From Pseudomonas fluorescens NCIMB 11764 (lineage in GTDB: Bacteria > Pseudomonadota > Gammaproteobacteria > Pseudomonadales > Pseudomonadaceae): 64,000 nucleotides of DNA. The position numbers and the translations under genes were made by a program. Numbering within the stretch: the stretch's first letter is position 1; each line of letters begins with the position of its first letter. Below, in pieces: positions 8,916-18,610 of the stretch. The stretch lies in NCBI RefSeq assembly GCF_000293885.2, contig NZ_CP010945.1, positions 4,112,001 to 4,176,000 of the forward strand, given 5' to 3'. Under the pieces are notes generated by a model. The model was not told the origin of the DNA and searched no databases. It saw only the letters and a program-made list of their open reading frames with translations.

Positions 8916-10919
8916 TTAGCGTGGGATGCTGTCATTGAACAGACGGTGGGTAACAAAGTGCTGCAATATTTTACATTGCGCATCTTTTACCCTGTTCATT
9001 TGGTCAGCGTTCATTTTGATATTGTTTGCGAGCAGTGATTGAGCCGCTTTGTCGAGGTCGTCAATCATGTAATAAATAAAAAGAGAAAGTGTCTGGTGCG
9101 TTTCAGGGAGTGACGCTCTTGATGGCAGTTGGTTTGTGTATTCTTTTGCTAGTTCTGCTCGACTTTCAAATAATTGCAAGAGCTGTTTGTCGTGTGGGCG
9201 TTCCTTAAGTATTGCAGAGTGATCCCTGTAAAGCTCATGGATGTTTTTCGCAATGTCGATGATTTCATCCATTCGAAGCAGGTAGCTTGGGTGGATATTA
9301 AACTGCACCTGCTCCAGATCTCGACGCAAAGGCGCGCAGAAGCCTTCGTTGGTTCTCTCTCGAATCTGGGTACGGGCTGGAAAAGCTCTGTTTTCCGAAC
9401 AGTCGGGTTTTAACTCGGCATTCTGGTCGAAGTTCATTAGCATCGGGACCATTTGGAAGACGGTTTTTTTCAGGTCGTCGCTGCCTCCTGTCAGGCGAGG
9501 AATTTGTTCAATGACTTCTGGGAGATTGTCGTAAGTGTCCATTTGCTTTTTGAATACAGCTTCGTTTACCACGACCGTGCCAGCAGGGCTGAATTTTGCA
9601 ACTGTTATACTTTCTATGGACTTGATTCGGTTTGCTTTGATGAGTTCATGCAGTTGATTGTTAACAGCCTGCTTTTCAAGAGTCATGTATTCGATGAATT
9701 TTTCAGGGTCGCTGTTCTTAAAACCACCCAATACGAAAGTTTGCAAGGGCGTAAGCGTCGTGGCATGGTCTAATTCTTGTGAGGAAAGAAAAGGTTGGCA
9801 GCGGCCAATACCATGAAATGTCATTAATTCGGCACTTCTGTGCTCGCCTTGATCCAGCCCCTCTTTATTACTGGCTGAACGATGATGCGCGATCATTTCG
9901 GTCCGGATTCCGGTCTCGATTGGAGTGTTATTATGTGGATTCTTGATGACTACATAACGTGCGTCCGAAACATGGCTGATTTCATTTTCCAGTATTTCCA
10001 TTGTTGGAAATTTTGTCGCTGCTTCAGTGCCGGTAAAACGAATGAATTGGCTGGTGTTGTAAGGGAAGGCTGCGAGGCATTGCTCTTGGTTCGCTTTTAA
10101 CGTGTCTGTTATACGAGTAGTGATCAGCTTGAACTCGGCAGCATAGTTACTGTTGTCGAAGTGAAACATCCATTCTCTATATTTGCCATCGTCTTTGCTG
10201 GCGGGATTGTCCATGAAACGAAAATTTGCAACAGCAGGTATGTCGCCGAGTTGGTACGCCGCTTTAAAAATCTGTAACGGTGTCAATTTTGCATTGAGGC
10301 AACGGATGTCAGTAATTTTGGATTTTATGTTCTGGGCAGAGAAGTCAACTTTTGAGTAATCCTCTTTTATGATGGCATGTTCTTCCATTACTTCATCATA
10401 GAGTGTCTTGAAGTCTCCGTAAGTTTGTAAATCAATTTCGCATGCCGATAGCCCGAACATCTCCCATTCGTTCAGGATCGATTTGAATGCCTCTTGCAGG
10501 TCTTCGTCTATTAATGATAGGAGGTTGCAGCGGAGAATGTTGGTTTGTTCCGCATTTGATACCTGCTTGTAGTCCGTTTTTTCTGCATGGCTCAAACCCT
10601 CGATAGGGCGAAAGCGATTCGGAATTGTGCTGGTGGTACTGAACTGCCCCAGAATCGTGGTAGCGATATCAGGTTCTTTTAAAAAATGTGCAGGCTGGCA
10701 GTCAGTTATTTTGTTGATGAAGGCTGTGGTTCGATTTTTTAGCTCGGATGCGAAAGCTGGATCAAGGATTATTATCGACTCTGTTACATTGGAAGCTTGA
10801 AGTAATTGGCCGGCTATTTTTTCATGTTCGGGCTGATTGTTTTCGTGTTTGGCGTTTGCATTCGCCAACGTAAATGAAGAGGAGGGGGCGTGAGGGCGGA
10901 ATATGCTATTGCTTGGCAA
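8916..10919 (-). CDS. Unrecognised 667-residue protein, AT-rich gene
   Basis: I do not recognise this gene. The only workable start is TTG 10919, with AAGGAATTAG just before it; no ATG occurs near it in frame. The N-terminus (MPSNSIFRPHAPSSSF) is rich in Ser, Pro and Asn and lacks a hydrophobic core, which is like the secretion-signal regions of type III effectors, though this alone proves nothing. No membrane segments, repeats or classical catalytic motif were seen; the C-terminal third is rich in helical, charged sequence (SRAELAKEYTNQLPSRAS). It is upstream of and parallel to the 411-residue gene and shares its low GC, so both were probably gained together. Delivered effector or stand-alone enzyme pair are the main options. 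Confidence 0.7.
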   Translation of the reverse strand: MPSNSIFRPHAPSSSFTLANANAKHENNQPEHEKIAGQLLQASNVTESIIILDPAFASELKNRTTAFINKITDCQPAHFLKEPDIATTILGQFSTTSTIPNRFRPIEGLSHAEKTDYKQVSNAEQTNILRCNLLSLIDEDLQEAFKSILNEWEMFGLSACEIDLQTYGDFKTLYDEVMEEHAIIKEDYSKVDFSAQNIKSKITDIRCLNAKLTPLQIFKAAYQLGDIPAVANFRFMDNPASKDDGKYREWMFHFDNSNYAAEFKLITTRITDTLKANQEQCLAAFPYNTSQFIRFTGTEAATKFPTMEILENEISHVSDARYVVIKNPHNNTPIETGIRTEMIAHHRSASNKEGLDQGEHRSAELMTFHGIGRCQPFLSSQELDHATTLTPLQTFVLGGFKNSDPEKFIEYMTLEKQAVNNQLHELIKANRIKSIESITVAKFSPAGTVVVNEAVFKKQMDTYDNLPEVIEQIPRLTGGSDDLKKTVFQMVPMLMNFDQNAELKPDCSENRAFPARTQIRERTNEGFCAPLRRDLEQVQFNIHPSYLLRMDEIIDIAKNIHELYRDHSAILKERPHDKQLLQLFESRAELAKEYTNQLPSRASLPETHQTLSLFIYYMIDDLDKAAQSLLANNIKMNADQMNRVKDAQCKILQHFVTHRLFNDSIPR

Positions 10920-11102
10920 ACTAATTCCTTTTAGTTGAATAATTTAAACCTTCCATAAGCATCAGTTATTCTAATGGTGGGGATTGTTCTGACTATCAAA
11001 AAAAGCTTATTGCGTGCAGCGAGGTGTAGTTAATGGCGTCGTCGAACCTTTCTCCGCGACAGCCTGCATTTCGTCAGGCAATCACGACGCTCTACAACAC
11101 CT

Positions 11103-12179
11103 TCAAATATTCCAGCGCGGCGCAGTCTTGGCCAGACGCTGGCGCATCTCGCCAATGTTGCTGGCCAGTTGCCGGATCAACAACCGGTAGCCGTCCAGCG
11201 GGTTATAGACCGGTTCGTCAAGGCTTGAATCCGCCGGCAGTTCGGCGGGTCGACTGAGCCGTTGCGACGCGCCGGACTTCAACGCCCGCGCCATCCCCAC
11301 CAGTTGCACCCGAATCAGCCGATGTTCCGCTTTCAGCGCCGATTGCAGATTCGCCATTGCGGCGGGGTCATTGGTATCCGGTCGAGTGTTACTGAGGATT
11401 TCCAGAGTGCTGACGCACATCCGCAAATGTCGCTGAATCGCATCGAGCTCGGTCATGGATATCTTCACTTCCTTGGAGACCGACGGCATCAGCGAACGCA
11501 GTTGCACCATCACCGCATTCAATCGATTCATCAACTTCACGTGCTCGTCATCGGTGACGGGCTGGCCATTGATGATCCGCCCGTAAACCGTCGCGCAATC
11601 GCGCAGGGCATCGGCCAGGTTGTAACGCCAGGAATAAACCGCGTACAGCGGCAGGGCGAAGGAAAATGCCAGCGCCAGGGCAATGCCGATCAGGATATCC
11701 ACCCCGCGCCACAGCCCGTCGGTCACCGGGTTATCGCCATGCCCTGCGACGATAAACACGGTGATCGCCGACAGCAGCGCCGTGTAGCCCCCCTTGCCAA
11801 TGGCGTGGTACGAGAAGAATCCGCAGACCACCGACATCGCAAAATAGGTCAGCCACGGCATCCCGAGCCAGACCTGTTGCGCCACCAACACAAGGCCCAC
11901 GCCTGCGCCGATCAAGGTGCCGATGGCGCGCTCGGCGGCTTTTTTGCCGATGTTGCCGTGGTGCTGCAAACCGCCGATCACCACCAGCATCGTCACCGAC
12001 GCCCACTCTCCGTGGGGCAGGTGGATGCCGGTGGTCAGCAGGATCGTCGCCAGCAACCCCAGCGATACGCGCACTGCGTGAATCAGCCTGGCGTGGCGAT
12101 AGCGCCGGTACGGGTCCAGTAACGGACGCAGTACCCGGCGCAACAGGGGTGGCAGTCTTTGGGTTCTGAAGGTGCTCAG
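11103..12179 (-). CDS. FUSC-family (aromatic acid exporter-like) membrane protein
   Basis: Residues about 25-170 hold a cluster of about six membrane segments (VSLGLLATILLTTGIHLP, then TYFAMSVVCGFFSYHAIGKG and ALLSAITVFIVAG), with the characteristic ERAIGTLIGAGVGL segment of FUSC/ArAE proteins. The C-terminal half is cytoplasmic and helical. It is a short form of the family. No ATG is available: CTG at 12179 reads MSTFRTQRLPPLL behind GAGGA, and TTG at 12143 is the alternative. It starts 11 bases after the dehydrogenase stop, so the two form one operon. It may export organic acids or provide a stress function. Confidence 0.78.
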   Translation of the reverse strand: MSTFRTQRLPPLLRRVLRPLLDPYRRYRHARLIHAVRVSLGLLATILLTTGIHLPHGEWASVTMLVVIGGLQHHGNIGKKAAERAIGTLIGAGVGLVLVAQQVWLGMPWLTYFAMSVVCGFFSYHAIGKGGYTALLSAITVFIVAGHGDNPVTDGLWRGVDILIGIALALAFSFALPLYAVYSWRYNLADALRDCATVYGRIINGQPVTDDEHVKLMNRLNAVMVQLRSLMPSVSKEVKISMTELDAIQRHLRMCVSTLEILSNTRPDTNDPAAMANLQSALKAEHRLIRVQLVGMARALKSGASQRLSRPAELPADSSLDEPVYNPLDGYRLLIRQLASNIGEMRQRLAKTAPRWNI

Positions 12180-12190
12180 GCTCGTTGTCC

Positions 12191-13816
12191 TCAGAAGATG
12201 TAATCGGTGGTCAGGAAACTCGAACTGCGGCCGCTGATGATCTCGCTGATCAAGTCTTTGTTGGACTCCTGAAACTTGGTCGCGACCAGCGTGCGAATCG
12301 AAAACACCCGCAGCGCATCATGTACCGACAACGTCCCTTCGGCGGAATTCTTGCGGCCGTTGAATGGGTAGGTGTCCGGGCCACGCTGGCACTGGGCGTT
12401 GAGGTTGATCCGCCCGACCTGGTTGGCGAAGGTGTCCACCAGCCGGCCGACCGCCACCGGGTTGGTGCCGAAGATACTCAGTTGCTGGCCGAAGTCCGAC
12501 TCCAGGACGTAATCGATGACCGTATCCAGATGCCGGTAAGGCACGATCGGCACCACCGGGCCGAACTGTTCTTCCTGATAGACACGCATCTGCGGCGTCA
12601 CCGGGAACAACACTGCCGGATAGAAGAAGGAGGCGCGGGCTTCACTGCCATTGGGGTTGACCACGCGAGCGCCTTTGCTCACGGCATCCGCAACCAGCGC
12701 GTGCAGATAGTCGACCTTGCCCGACTCCGGCAGCGGCGTCAGGGCCACGCCGCTTTCCCACGGCATGCCCGGTTTGAGGCTCGCGAGTTTGGCATTGAAT
12801 TTGTCGATGAACGCTTCGACCACGTCTTCGTGGACGAAGAGGATTTTCAGCGCGGTGCAACGCTGGCCATTGAAGGACAAGGACCCGGTGACTGCTTCGT
12901 TCACCGCGTTGTCCAGATCCACCTCGGGCAAGACGATGCCGGGGTTCTTCGCATCCAGGCCCAGCGCAGCACGCAAACGATGCGGTTTCGGGTGGAGTTT
13001 TTTCAGGTCGCTGGCCGCTTTGTTGGTACCGATAAACGCAAAGATGTCGATCTTGCCGCTGGCCATCAGCGCACTGACCGTTTCGCGGCCGCTGCCGTAG
13101 ATCACGTTGATCACCCCGGCGGGGAAGCTGTCGCGGAACGCCTCCAGCAGCGGGCGAATCAGCAGCACGCCAAGCTTGGCCGGCTTGAACACCACGGTGT
13201 TGCCCATGATCAGCGCCGGAATCAGCGTGGTGAAGGTTTCGTTCAGCGGATAGTTGTAAGGCCCCATGCACAGCGCCACGCCCAGCGGAACGCGGCGGAT
13301 CTGGCCGAGTGTGTCCTGTTCCAGCTCGAAACGGCTGGAGCGGCGGTCGAGTTCCTTGAGGGCGTTGATGGTGTCGACGATGTAGTCGCAGGTGCGGTCG
13401 AACTCTTTTTCCGAATCCTTGAGGTTCTTGCCGATCTCCCACATCAACAACTTGACCACCGCGTCGCGCTGTTCGCGCATACGACCGAGGAAGGTTTCGA
13501 CGTGCTGGATGCGTTCGGCCACGCGCATGGTCGGCCACAGGCCCTGGCCCCGGTCATAGGCGCGGACGGCGGCGTCGAGGGCGGTCAGTGCGGTGTCGGC
13601 ATCGAGCAGCGGTGTGCTGCCGAGGATGACCTGTTCGTCGCCATTTTCACCGGTCAGGTACACCGGGCTGCGGACTTGGGCGAGGGGGCCTGACCAGGTT
13701 TTCAGTTCGCCGTCGACCAGGTATTCACGTTGCTCGGTCTGGCCGTCGAGGCGGTATTTTTCCGGGATGTCGCTGGAGTCGGGAAACAGGTTGCCGAGGA
13801 TGTGTGCAGTGGTCAT
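12191..13816 (-). CDS. gapN: NADP-dependent glyceraldehyde-3-phosphate dehydrogenase-like aldehyde dehydrogenase
   Basis: This is a 541-residue member of the aldehyde dehydrogenase superfamily resembling the non-phosphorylating GapN group, which oxidises glyceraldehyde 3-phosphate to 3-phosphoglycerate with NADP. The cofactor-side segment VPLGVALCMGPYNYPLNETF and the FKPAKLG lysine motif are present; the catalytic Cys is in FNGQRCTALK, at about residue 320. The long N-terminus and C-terminus are usual for the Pseudomonas form. ATG 13816 has GGAG seven bases upstream. It heads an operon with the FUSC protein. The precise substrate is inferred, not shown. Confidence 0.75.
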   Translation of the reverse strand: MTTAHILGNLFPDSSDIPEKYRLDGQTEQREYLVDGELKTWSGPLAQVRSPVYLTGENGDEQVILGSTPLLDADTALTALDAAVRAYDRGQGLWPTMRVAERIQHVETFLGRMREQRDAVVKLLMWEIGKNLKDSEKEFDRTCDYIVDTINALKELDRRSSRFELEQDTLGQIRRVPLGVALCMGPYNYPLNETFTTLIPALIMGNTVVFKPAKLGVLLIRPLLEAFRDSFPAGVINVIYGSGRETVSALMASGKIDIFAFIGTNKAASDLKKLHPKPHRLRAALGLDAKNPGIVLPEVDLDNAVNEAVTGSLSFNGQRCTALKILFVHEDVVEAFIDKFNAKLASLKPGMPWESGVALTPLPESGKVDYLHALVADAVSKGARVVNPNGSEARASFFYPAVLFPVTPQMRVYQEEQFGPVVPIVPYRHLDTVIDYVLESDFGQQLSIFGTNPVAVGRLVDTFANQVGRINLNAQCQRGPDTYPFNGRKNSAEGTLSVHDALRVFSIRTLVATKFQESNKDLISEIISGRSSSFLTTDYIF

Positions 13817-14002
13817 GTCGCTACTCCATGTGATGTAAGCCATGCGCTGGCGGCTTGCAGTTCAGAATTCACTTCAAGGGTTATACGCCTTATTGACCCG
13901 ACTTTTTAAGTCCGGATTTCACGAACCAGCGATCTTTTGACCTGAGAACACACAACGGCGAACGCTGCGGGTAAACTTCGCGCTCTTTCTTAAGGAGTTC
14001 AT

Positions 14003-14890
14003 ATGAGTTACTACCAGCCGGGCATTCTCGCCACCCCAGTACCGCCTCAAGCCCGTCATATGTTCTTCGCGCTGGAATCCGTCGATGCACTGCCGGCCGC
14101 GCTCGACAAGCTGGCACAGCTGGTGGACGGGAAATCGGCAGTGGTCGGTTTCGGTGAATCCCTGGTCAAGGCGCTGCACGGGCAGATCGGAGGGCTGCGG
14201 CCGTTTCCGGCGCTGACCGGCGTCGGCGTCGACAATCCGTCGACCCAACACGCGTTGTGGTGCTGGTTGCATGGCGTCGACCGTGGCGAATTGCTCAATC
14301 GCAGCAATGCCATCGAAGCCGCGCTGGCGCCTGCCCTGCGTCTGGTGCAGATGAACGAAACCTTCCGCCACATGACCGGCCACGACCTGACCGGTTACGA
14401 AGACGGCACCGAAAACCCGCACGATGAAGCCGCCGTGGCTGCTGCGCTGGTCGGTGAAGGCGCTGACGGTCTGGTCGGTGGCAGCTTCGCCGCGATCCAG
14501 CAATGGCAGCATGACCTCAAAGGCTTCCACGCCATGCCGTCCGATGAGAAGGACAACATCATGGGCCGTCGCTTGAGCGACAACGAAGAAATCGATGACG
14601 CGCCGATCTCCGCCCACGTCAAACGCACCGCCCAGGAAAGCTTCGCCCCCGAAGCGTTCGTGGTGCGCCGTTCGATGCCGTGGATCGAAGGGGATCGTGC
14701 CGGCCTGATGTTCCTGGCGTTCGGTTTTTCCCTCGATGCCTTCGAAGCGCAACTGCGGCGCATGAGCGGTCTGGAAGACGGCATCACCGACGGTTTGTAC
14801 CGCATCAGCCGGCCGATTACCGGCGGTTACTACTGGTGCCCGCCGCTCAAGGACGGTCATCTGGACCTGCGCGCACTGCGCATCGGGTAA
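14003..14890 (+). CDS. DyP-type heme peroxidase
   Basis: The 295-residue protein has the GxxDG signature in GYEDGTENP (about residues 130-138), the proximal heme His in SAHVKRT (His205) and the distal Arg in DRAGLMF. The length fits the short bacterial type (YfeX-like, class B/P), which is cytoplasmic and oxidises dyes or porphyrins with hydrogen peroxide. There is no signal peptide. An AAGGAG site precedes ATG 14003. The oxidoreductase gene follows after 16 bases and is probably in the same operon. Confidence 0.92.
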   Translation: MSYYQPGILATPVPPQARHMFFALESVDALPAALDKLAQLVDGKSAVVGFGESLVKALHGQIGGLRPFPALTGVGVDNPSTQHALWCWLHGVDRGELLNRSNAIEAALAPALRLVQMNETFRHMTGHDLTGYEDGTENPHDEAAVAAALVGEGADGLVGGSFAAIQQWQHDLKGFHAMPSDEKDNIMGRRLSDNEEIDDAPISAHVKRTAQESFAPEAFVVRRSMPWIEGDRAGLMFLAFGFSLDAFEAQLRRMSGLEDGITDGLYRISRPITGGYYWCPPLKDGHLDLRALRIG

Positions 14891-14906
14891 CGATCAAGGA
14901 GTGAAT

Positions 14907-15875
14907 ATGAACGTGGTGCGCTGGGGCATGATCGGGTGTGGCAGCGTCGCCGAACGCAAGAGTGGGCCGGCCTTCTACAAGGCACCCGGCTCGGCGTTGG
15001 TGGCGGTGATGGGGCGGCGACTGGACGCGGTGAGCGATTATGCCGCGCGCCACGGCATCGCCCGGGTCTACACCGACGCTGAAGCGCTGATCAACGATCC
15101 CGAGGTGGACGCGGTGTACATCGCCACGCCACCCGACAGTCACCACGCCTATGCCCTGATGGTGGCCGCTGCCGGCAAACATTGCTGCGTCGAGAAACCG
15201 ATGTCGCTGAATGCCGGGCAGAGCCGTGAAATGCAGAAGGTGTTCGCCGAGGCCGGGCTGCATCTTTTCGTGTCCTACTATCGACGTTCGCTGCCGCGCT
15301 TCCAGCAAGTGCGGCAATGGCTGGAGGAGGGGCGGATCGGTGAGGTCCGGCACTTGACCTGGACGCTCACCAAGGCGCCATCGCCTGCTGATCTCGGCGG
15401 CGCGGACAACTGGCGCACCGACCCGACGATAGCCGGTGGCGGCTACTTCGCCGACCTCGCCAGTCATGGCTTCGATCTGTTCCAGTACCTGCTCGGCGAC
15501 ATCGTCGAAGTCGCCGGGTTTACCGCGCGGCAGGCTGGATTGTATGCCGCTGAAGACGCCGTCAGCGCCAGTTGGCGGTTTGCGTCGGGGGCGATGGGCA
15601 TGGGTTGCTGGAACTTTGTCGCGGACCGTCGTGAGGATCGGGTCGAGGTGATTGGCAGCAAGGGGCGGATCAGCTTTTCGGTCTTTGATGAGCACCCGGT
15701 GGTACTCGAAGCCGAGGAATCCCTCCGCCTGGACATCGACAATCATCAGCACATCCAGTGGCATCACGTGCTGGGCATGAATGCGCACATTCGTGGCGAA
15801 GCGCAGCATCCCGCGGTAGCCGAACAGGCTCTGAAAACCGACTGGGTGATGGACCAGATTCTCAAGCGCGGCTAA
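14907..15875 (+). CDS. Gfo/Idh/MocA-family oxidoreductase
   Basis: Residues 1-120 form a Rossmann domain starting WGMIGCGSVAERKSGPAFYK, which binds NAD(P). The VEKPMSLNAGQ segment near residue 95 carries the conserved Glu-Lys-Pro of the family; the C-terminal alpha/beta domain follows. Members act on sugars, inositols and related polyols, and the substrate here is unknown. ATG 14907 is chosen, with AAGGA six bases upstream; a GTG at 14901 is possible. It follows the DyP gene in one unit. Confidence 0.9.
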   Translation: MNVVRWGMIGCGSVAERKSGPAFYKAPGSALVAVMGRRLDAVSDYAARHGIARVYTDAEALINDPEVDAVYIATPPDSHHAYALMVAAAGKHCCVEKPMSLNAGQSREMQKVFAEAGLHLFVSYYRRSLPRFQQVRQWLEEGRIGEVRHLTWTLTKAPSPADLGGADNWRTDPTIAGGGYFADLASHGFDLFQYLLGDIVEVAGFTARQAGLYAAEDAVSASWRFASGAMGMGCWNFVADRREDRVEVIGSKGRISFSVFDEHPVVLEAEESLRLDIDNHQHIQWHHVLGMNAHIRGEAQHPAVAEQALKTDWVMDQILKRG

Positions 15876-15945
15876 AAAACCCAAAGATCGCAGCCTCGTT
15901 TCACTCGACAGCTCCTACAGGCCCTTGCCAGGAAAAAGCCAAAAG

Positions 15946-15959
15946 AGTACAAATGTACT
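15946..15959 (+). promoter_or_regulatory. LexA2-type SOS operator
   Basis: AGTACAAATGTACT is a perfect 14-base palindrome ending just before the lexA2 start. It matches the GTAC-N4-GTRC type box reported for LexA2 in Pseudomonas putida, unlike the CTGT-N8-ACAG box of LexA1. The place implies autoregulation of the whole lexA2-imuA-imuB-dnaE2 operon. Confidence 0.8.
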
Positions 15960-15961
15960 CC

Positions 15962-16570
15962 ATGACGACTTTAACTCCCCGCCGTACCGCCATCCTGACC
16001 TTTATCCGTGATCGAATCGCGGAGCACGGCCAGTCCCCGAGCCTCGCTGAAATCAGCGAGGCCTTTGGTTTCGCCTCTCGCAGCGTGGCGCGCAAGCATG
16101 TGCTGGCGCTGACCGAAGCCGGTTTCATCGAGGTCAACCCGCATCAGGCCCGGGGCATTCGCTTGCTCGGGCAAGCGGCACGGCCCGAGTTGCTGGACAT
16201 TCCGGTTCTCGGCCGGGTGGCGGCGGGTGCGCCGATCGGTGCCGATGCCGAGGTGCACAGTCGGTTGTTGCTTGATCCATCGATTTTTTCGCGGGTGCCG
16301 GACTACATGCTGCGGGTCAAGGGCGACTCGATGATCGAGGACGGCATTCTCGACGGCGATCTGGTGGGCGTGCATCGCAATCCCGAGGCCTTTAACGGTC
16401 AGATCGTCGTGGCACGGCTCGATGGCGAAGTGACCATCAAGCGTTTCGAGCGGGTCGGCGATTCTGTTCGCCTGTTGCCCCGCAACCCGGCCTACAAGCC
16501 GATCATCGTTCATCCCGATCAGGACCTCGCCATCGAAGGGGTGTTCTGCGGTCTGGTGAGGCAAGGGTGA
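15962..16570 (+). CDS. lexA2: LexA2 SOS repressor/protease
   Basis: The protein has 202 residues. Residues 1-65 form the winged helix (TPRRTAILTFIRDRI, SLAEISEAFGFASRSVARKH). The self-cleavage site is the Ala-Gly of RVAAGAPIGAD, and the S24 peptidase pair is Ser in KGDSMIEDG and Lys in VTIKRFE. ATG 15962 reads MTTLTPRRTA, as in relatives; an in-frame ATG at 15953 lies inside the operator. It is the first gene of the mutasome operon; its stop overlaps the imuA start by one base (TGATG). DNA damage would trigger RecA-assisted cleavage and release of the operon. Confidence 0.93.
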   Translation: MTTLTPRRTAILTFIRDRIAEHGQSPSLAEISEAFGFASRSVARKHVLALTEAGFIEVNPHQARGIRLLGQAARPELLDIPVLGRVAAGAPIGADAEVHSRLLLDPSIFSRVPDYMLRVKGDSMIEDGILDGDLVGVHRNPEAFNGQIVVARLDGEVTIKRFERVGDSVRLLPRNPAYKPIIVHPDQDLAIEGVFCGLVRQG

Positions 16571-17187
16571 TGGGGGCCGTCGTCGCGCTGGACACGCTGT
16601 TCAATGGCGGCCAGGTCTGGAAAGGCCGGCCTGCGGCCCCGACCGTCAGCCCGCAACCCACCGGGCATGCGGCGCTGGATGCGGCGTTGCCCACGGGTGG
16701 CTGGCCGGAAGCGGCGCTGACCGAAATCCTCCTGGCCGGGCAGGGCGTTGGCGAATTGCAACTGGTGTGGCCGGCGCTGGCACGGTTGTCGGCGGCGGGC
16801 GAGCGCATCGTGCTGGTGGCGCCGCCGTACGTGCCGTATCCGCAAGCGTGGCAGAACGCCGGGGTCGATCTGCGCCAGTTGTCGATCATCCAGGCCAGCG
16901 AGCGCGATGCGCTGTGGGCGGCGGAACAATGCCTGCGTTCGGGCAGTTGCGGCGTGGTGCTGTGCTGGCCGCACAAGGCTGATGACCGGGCGTTGCGGCG
17001 CTTGCAGGTGGCGGCGGAAACCGGTTCCACCCTGGCATTCGCCTACCGCTCGCTCAATGAGGCCATCAACCCTTCACCTGCGGCCCTGCGCATCGCCATC
17101 GATGCCAGGCCTGCGCAATTGCGCGTGCTCAAGTGCCGGGGCGGGCTGGCCCGTTCGGCGCCGATTGCCTTCCCCGTGGGGCATTGA
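16570..17187 (+). CDS. imuA: ImuA, RecA/SulA-like accessory protein of the mutasome
   Basis: The 205-residue protein has the typical start VVALDTLFNGGQVWKGR and the GGWPEAALTEILLAGQGVGELQL segment, a degenerate RecA-like P-loop region. The protein works with ImuB and DnaE2 in damage-induced mutagenesis; in related systems ImuA binds RecA and the ImuB complex. ATG 16570 overlaps the lexA2 stop. The next gene starts seven bases after its stop. Identity rests on sequence style and on the conserved gene order. Confidence 0.9.
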   Translation: MGAVVALDTLFNGGQVWKGRPAAPTVSPQPTGHAALDAALPTGGWPEAALTEILLAGQGVGELQLVWPALARLSAAGERIVLVAPPYVPYPQAWQNAGVDLRQLSIIQASERDALWAAEQCLRSGSCGVVLCWPHKADDRALRRLQVAAETGSTLAFAYRSLNEAINPSPAALRIAIDARPAQLRVLKCRGGLARSAPIAFPVGH

Positions 17188-17194
17188 GGTTGCC

Positions 17195-18610
17195 ATGCGC
17201 TGGGTGTGCATTCTTTTCCCGCAATTGGCGCTGGACGCGGTACTGCGTCAGCGCGCCGACCCCGATGAGCCACTGGCGCTGCTGACCGGCCCGGCGCAAC
17301 GTCGGGTGTTGCAGGCGGTCAACGTTTCGGCGCGGGCGCTGGGCTTGCGACCCGGTCAGTCGATGACCGCCGCCCAGGCGTTGAGCAAAGGCTTTGTCAC
17401 GGCGGAATACGACGCTGCCGAGATCGAACACTGGCAGCAGTTTCTCGCCGCGTGGGCCTACCGCTTCAGTTCCCAGGTCAGCGTGCATTACCCGCGAGCG
17501 GTGGTGTTTGAAATCGAGTCCAGCCTGGGGCTGTTCGGGGACTGGCCGCAACTCGAAGCACGATTGCGCGCCGAACTCGGCGAGCTGGGGTTTCGGCACC
17601 GGATCGTTGCGGCCCCCAACCCGGTGGCGGCGCGGATTCTGGCCAATGCCTATGACAGTCTGGTGGTGCCCGACGACCAGGCCTTGCAGCATCATCTGGG
17701 GCAATTGCCCGTCGACCGGATCGGGCTGGAGACCAGCGTCGCCACGGCGTTGTCGCGCATGGGGTTGCGCACCTTGAGCCAGGTGCAGGCGTTGCCCCGG
17801 CACAGTCTGGCCCGGCGTTTCGAGTCTCAGGTGCTCAAACACCTCGATGCCCTGTCTGGCACGCGGCGACTGGCCCTGGCGTTCTACCTGCCACCGGACC
17901 GTTTCGATGTGCGCATCGAACTCAATTTTGACGTGCAGTCCCATCAGGCGCTGCTGTTTCCGTTGCGCCGGTTGACCGGCGATCTGTCGGCGTTCCTGTG
18001 CGGTCGCGACAGCGGCGTGCAACGTTTCGACCTGCACCTGGAACACGCCGGGTTACCTGACAGCGTGATCAAGGTCGGTCTGCTCAGCGCCGAGCGCGAT
18101 CCGGCAATGCTCTTCGAATTGGCCCGAGGGCGCCTGGAACAGGTTCAGGTCGAGGCGCCGGTGCGCGGTTTTCGCCTGCGCGCCGAAGACTTGCCGGCCT
18201 TCGTTCCCCAGTATCAGGAACTGTTCGACGATCGTCCGCAGCAGTCCCTGCCCTGGGAGCAACTGCGCGAACGCTTGCGCGCGCGGTTGGGGGATGACGC
18301 GGTGCAGGGCTTGCGGTTCCAGGCCGATCACCGGCCGGAGTGTGCGTGGCAGGCCAGTGCCGACAGCCAGCGTTGCGGGGGGATGTCGGGCGTGCAGCGT
18401 CCGGGTTGGTTGTTGACTGAACCACAGGCGGTGCACGAGGGTTCGACGCGTATCCTCATGGGCCCGGAGCGTATTGAGTCCGGTTGGTGGGACGGCGGCG
18501 ACGTGCGCCGCGATTACTACCTGATCGAAACCCGTTCCGGCCAGCAGGGCTGGGCCTATCGCGCAGTCGGTGAGGACGGCCCGTTGTGGTTGCAGGGCTG
18601 GTTCGCATGA
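17195..18610 (+). CDS. imuB: ImuB, Y-family polymerase-like protein without catalytic residues
   Basis: The 471-residue protein starts [16 protein letters not shown], where active Y-family polymerases carry the first Asp motif; here that motif is lost, as is known for ImuB. The remainder follows the UmuC/DinB order: palm region, thumb with [19 protein letters not shown], and a C-terminal extension that in relatives binds the beta clamp and DnaE2. It acts as a hub of the mutasome. GAGG lies just before ATG 17195, and the stop overlaps the dnaE2 start (ATGA). Confidence 0.93.
   Translation: MRWVCILFPQLALDAVLRQRADPDEPLALLTGPAQRRVLQAVNVSARALGLRPGQSMTAAQALSKGFVTAEYDAAEIEHWQQFLAAWAYRFSSQVSVHYPRAVVFEIESSLGLFGDWPQLEARLRAELGELGFRHRIVAAPNPVAARILANAYDSLVVPDDQALQHHLGQLPVDRIGLETSVATALSRMGLRTLSQVQALPRHSLARRFESQVLKHLDALSGTRRLALAFYLPPDRFDVRIELNFDVQSHQALLFPLRRLTGDLSAFLCGRDSGVQRFDLHLEHAGLPDSVIKVGLLSAERDPAMLFELARGRLEQVQVEAPVRGFRLRAEDLPAFVPQYQELFDDRPQQSLPWEQLRERLRARLGDDAVQGLRFQADHRPECAWQASADSQRCGGMSGVQRPGWLLTEPQAVHEGSTRILMGPERIESGWWDGGDVRRDYYLIETRSGQQGWAYRAVGEDGPLWLQGWFA

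Noticed and set aside
12185..13693. A 502-codon frame opposite the gapN-like gene
   Set aside because: Antisense shadow; low-complexity His/Gln/Val-rich composition.
15758..15961. N-terminal extension of lexA2 into the oxidoreductase end
   Set aside because: It overlaps the upstream gene and the operator. The family start lies at 15962.
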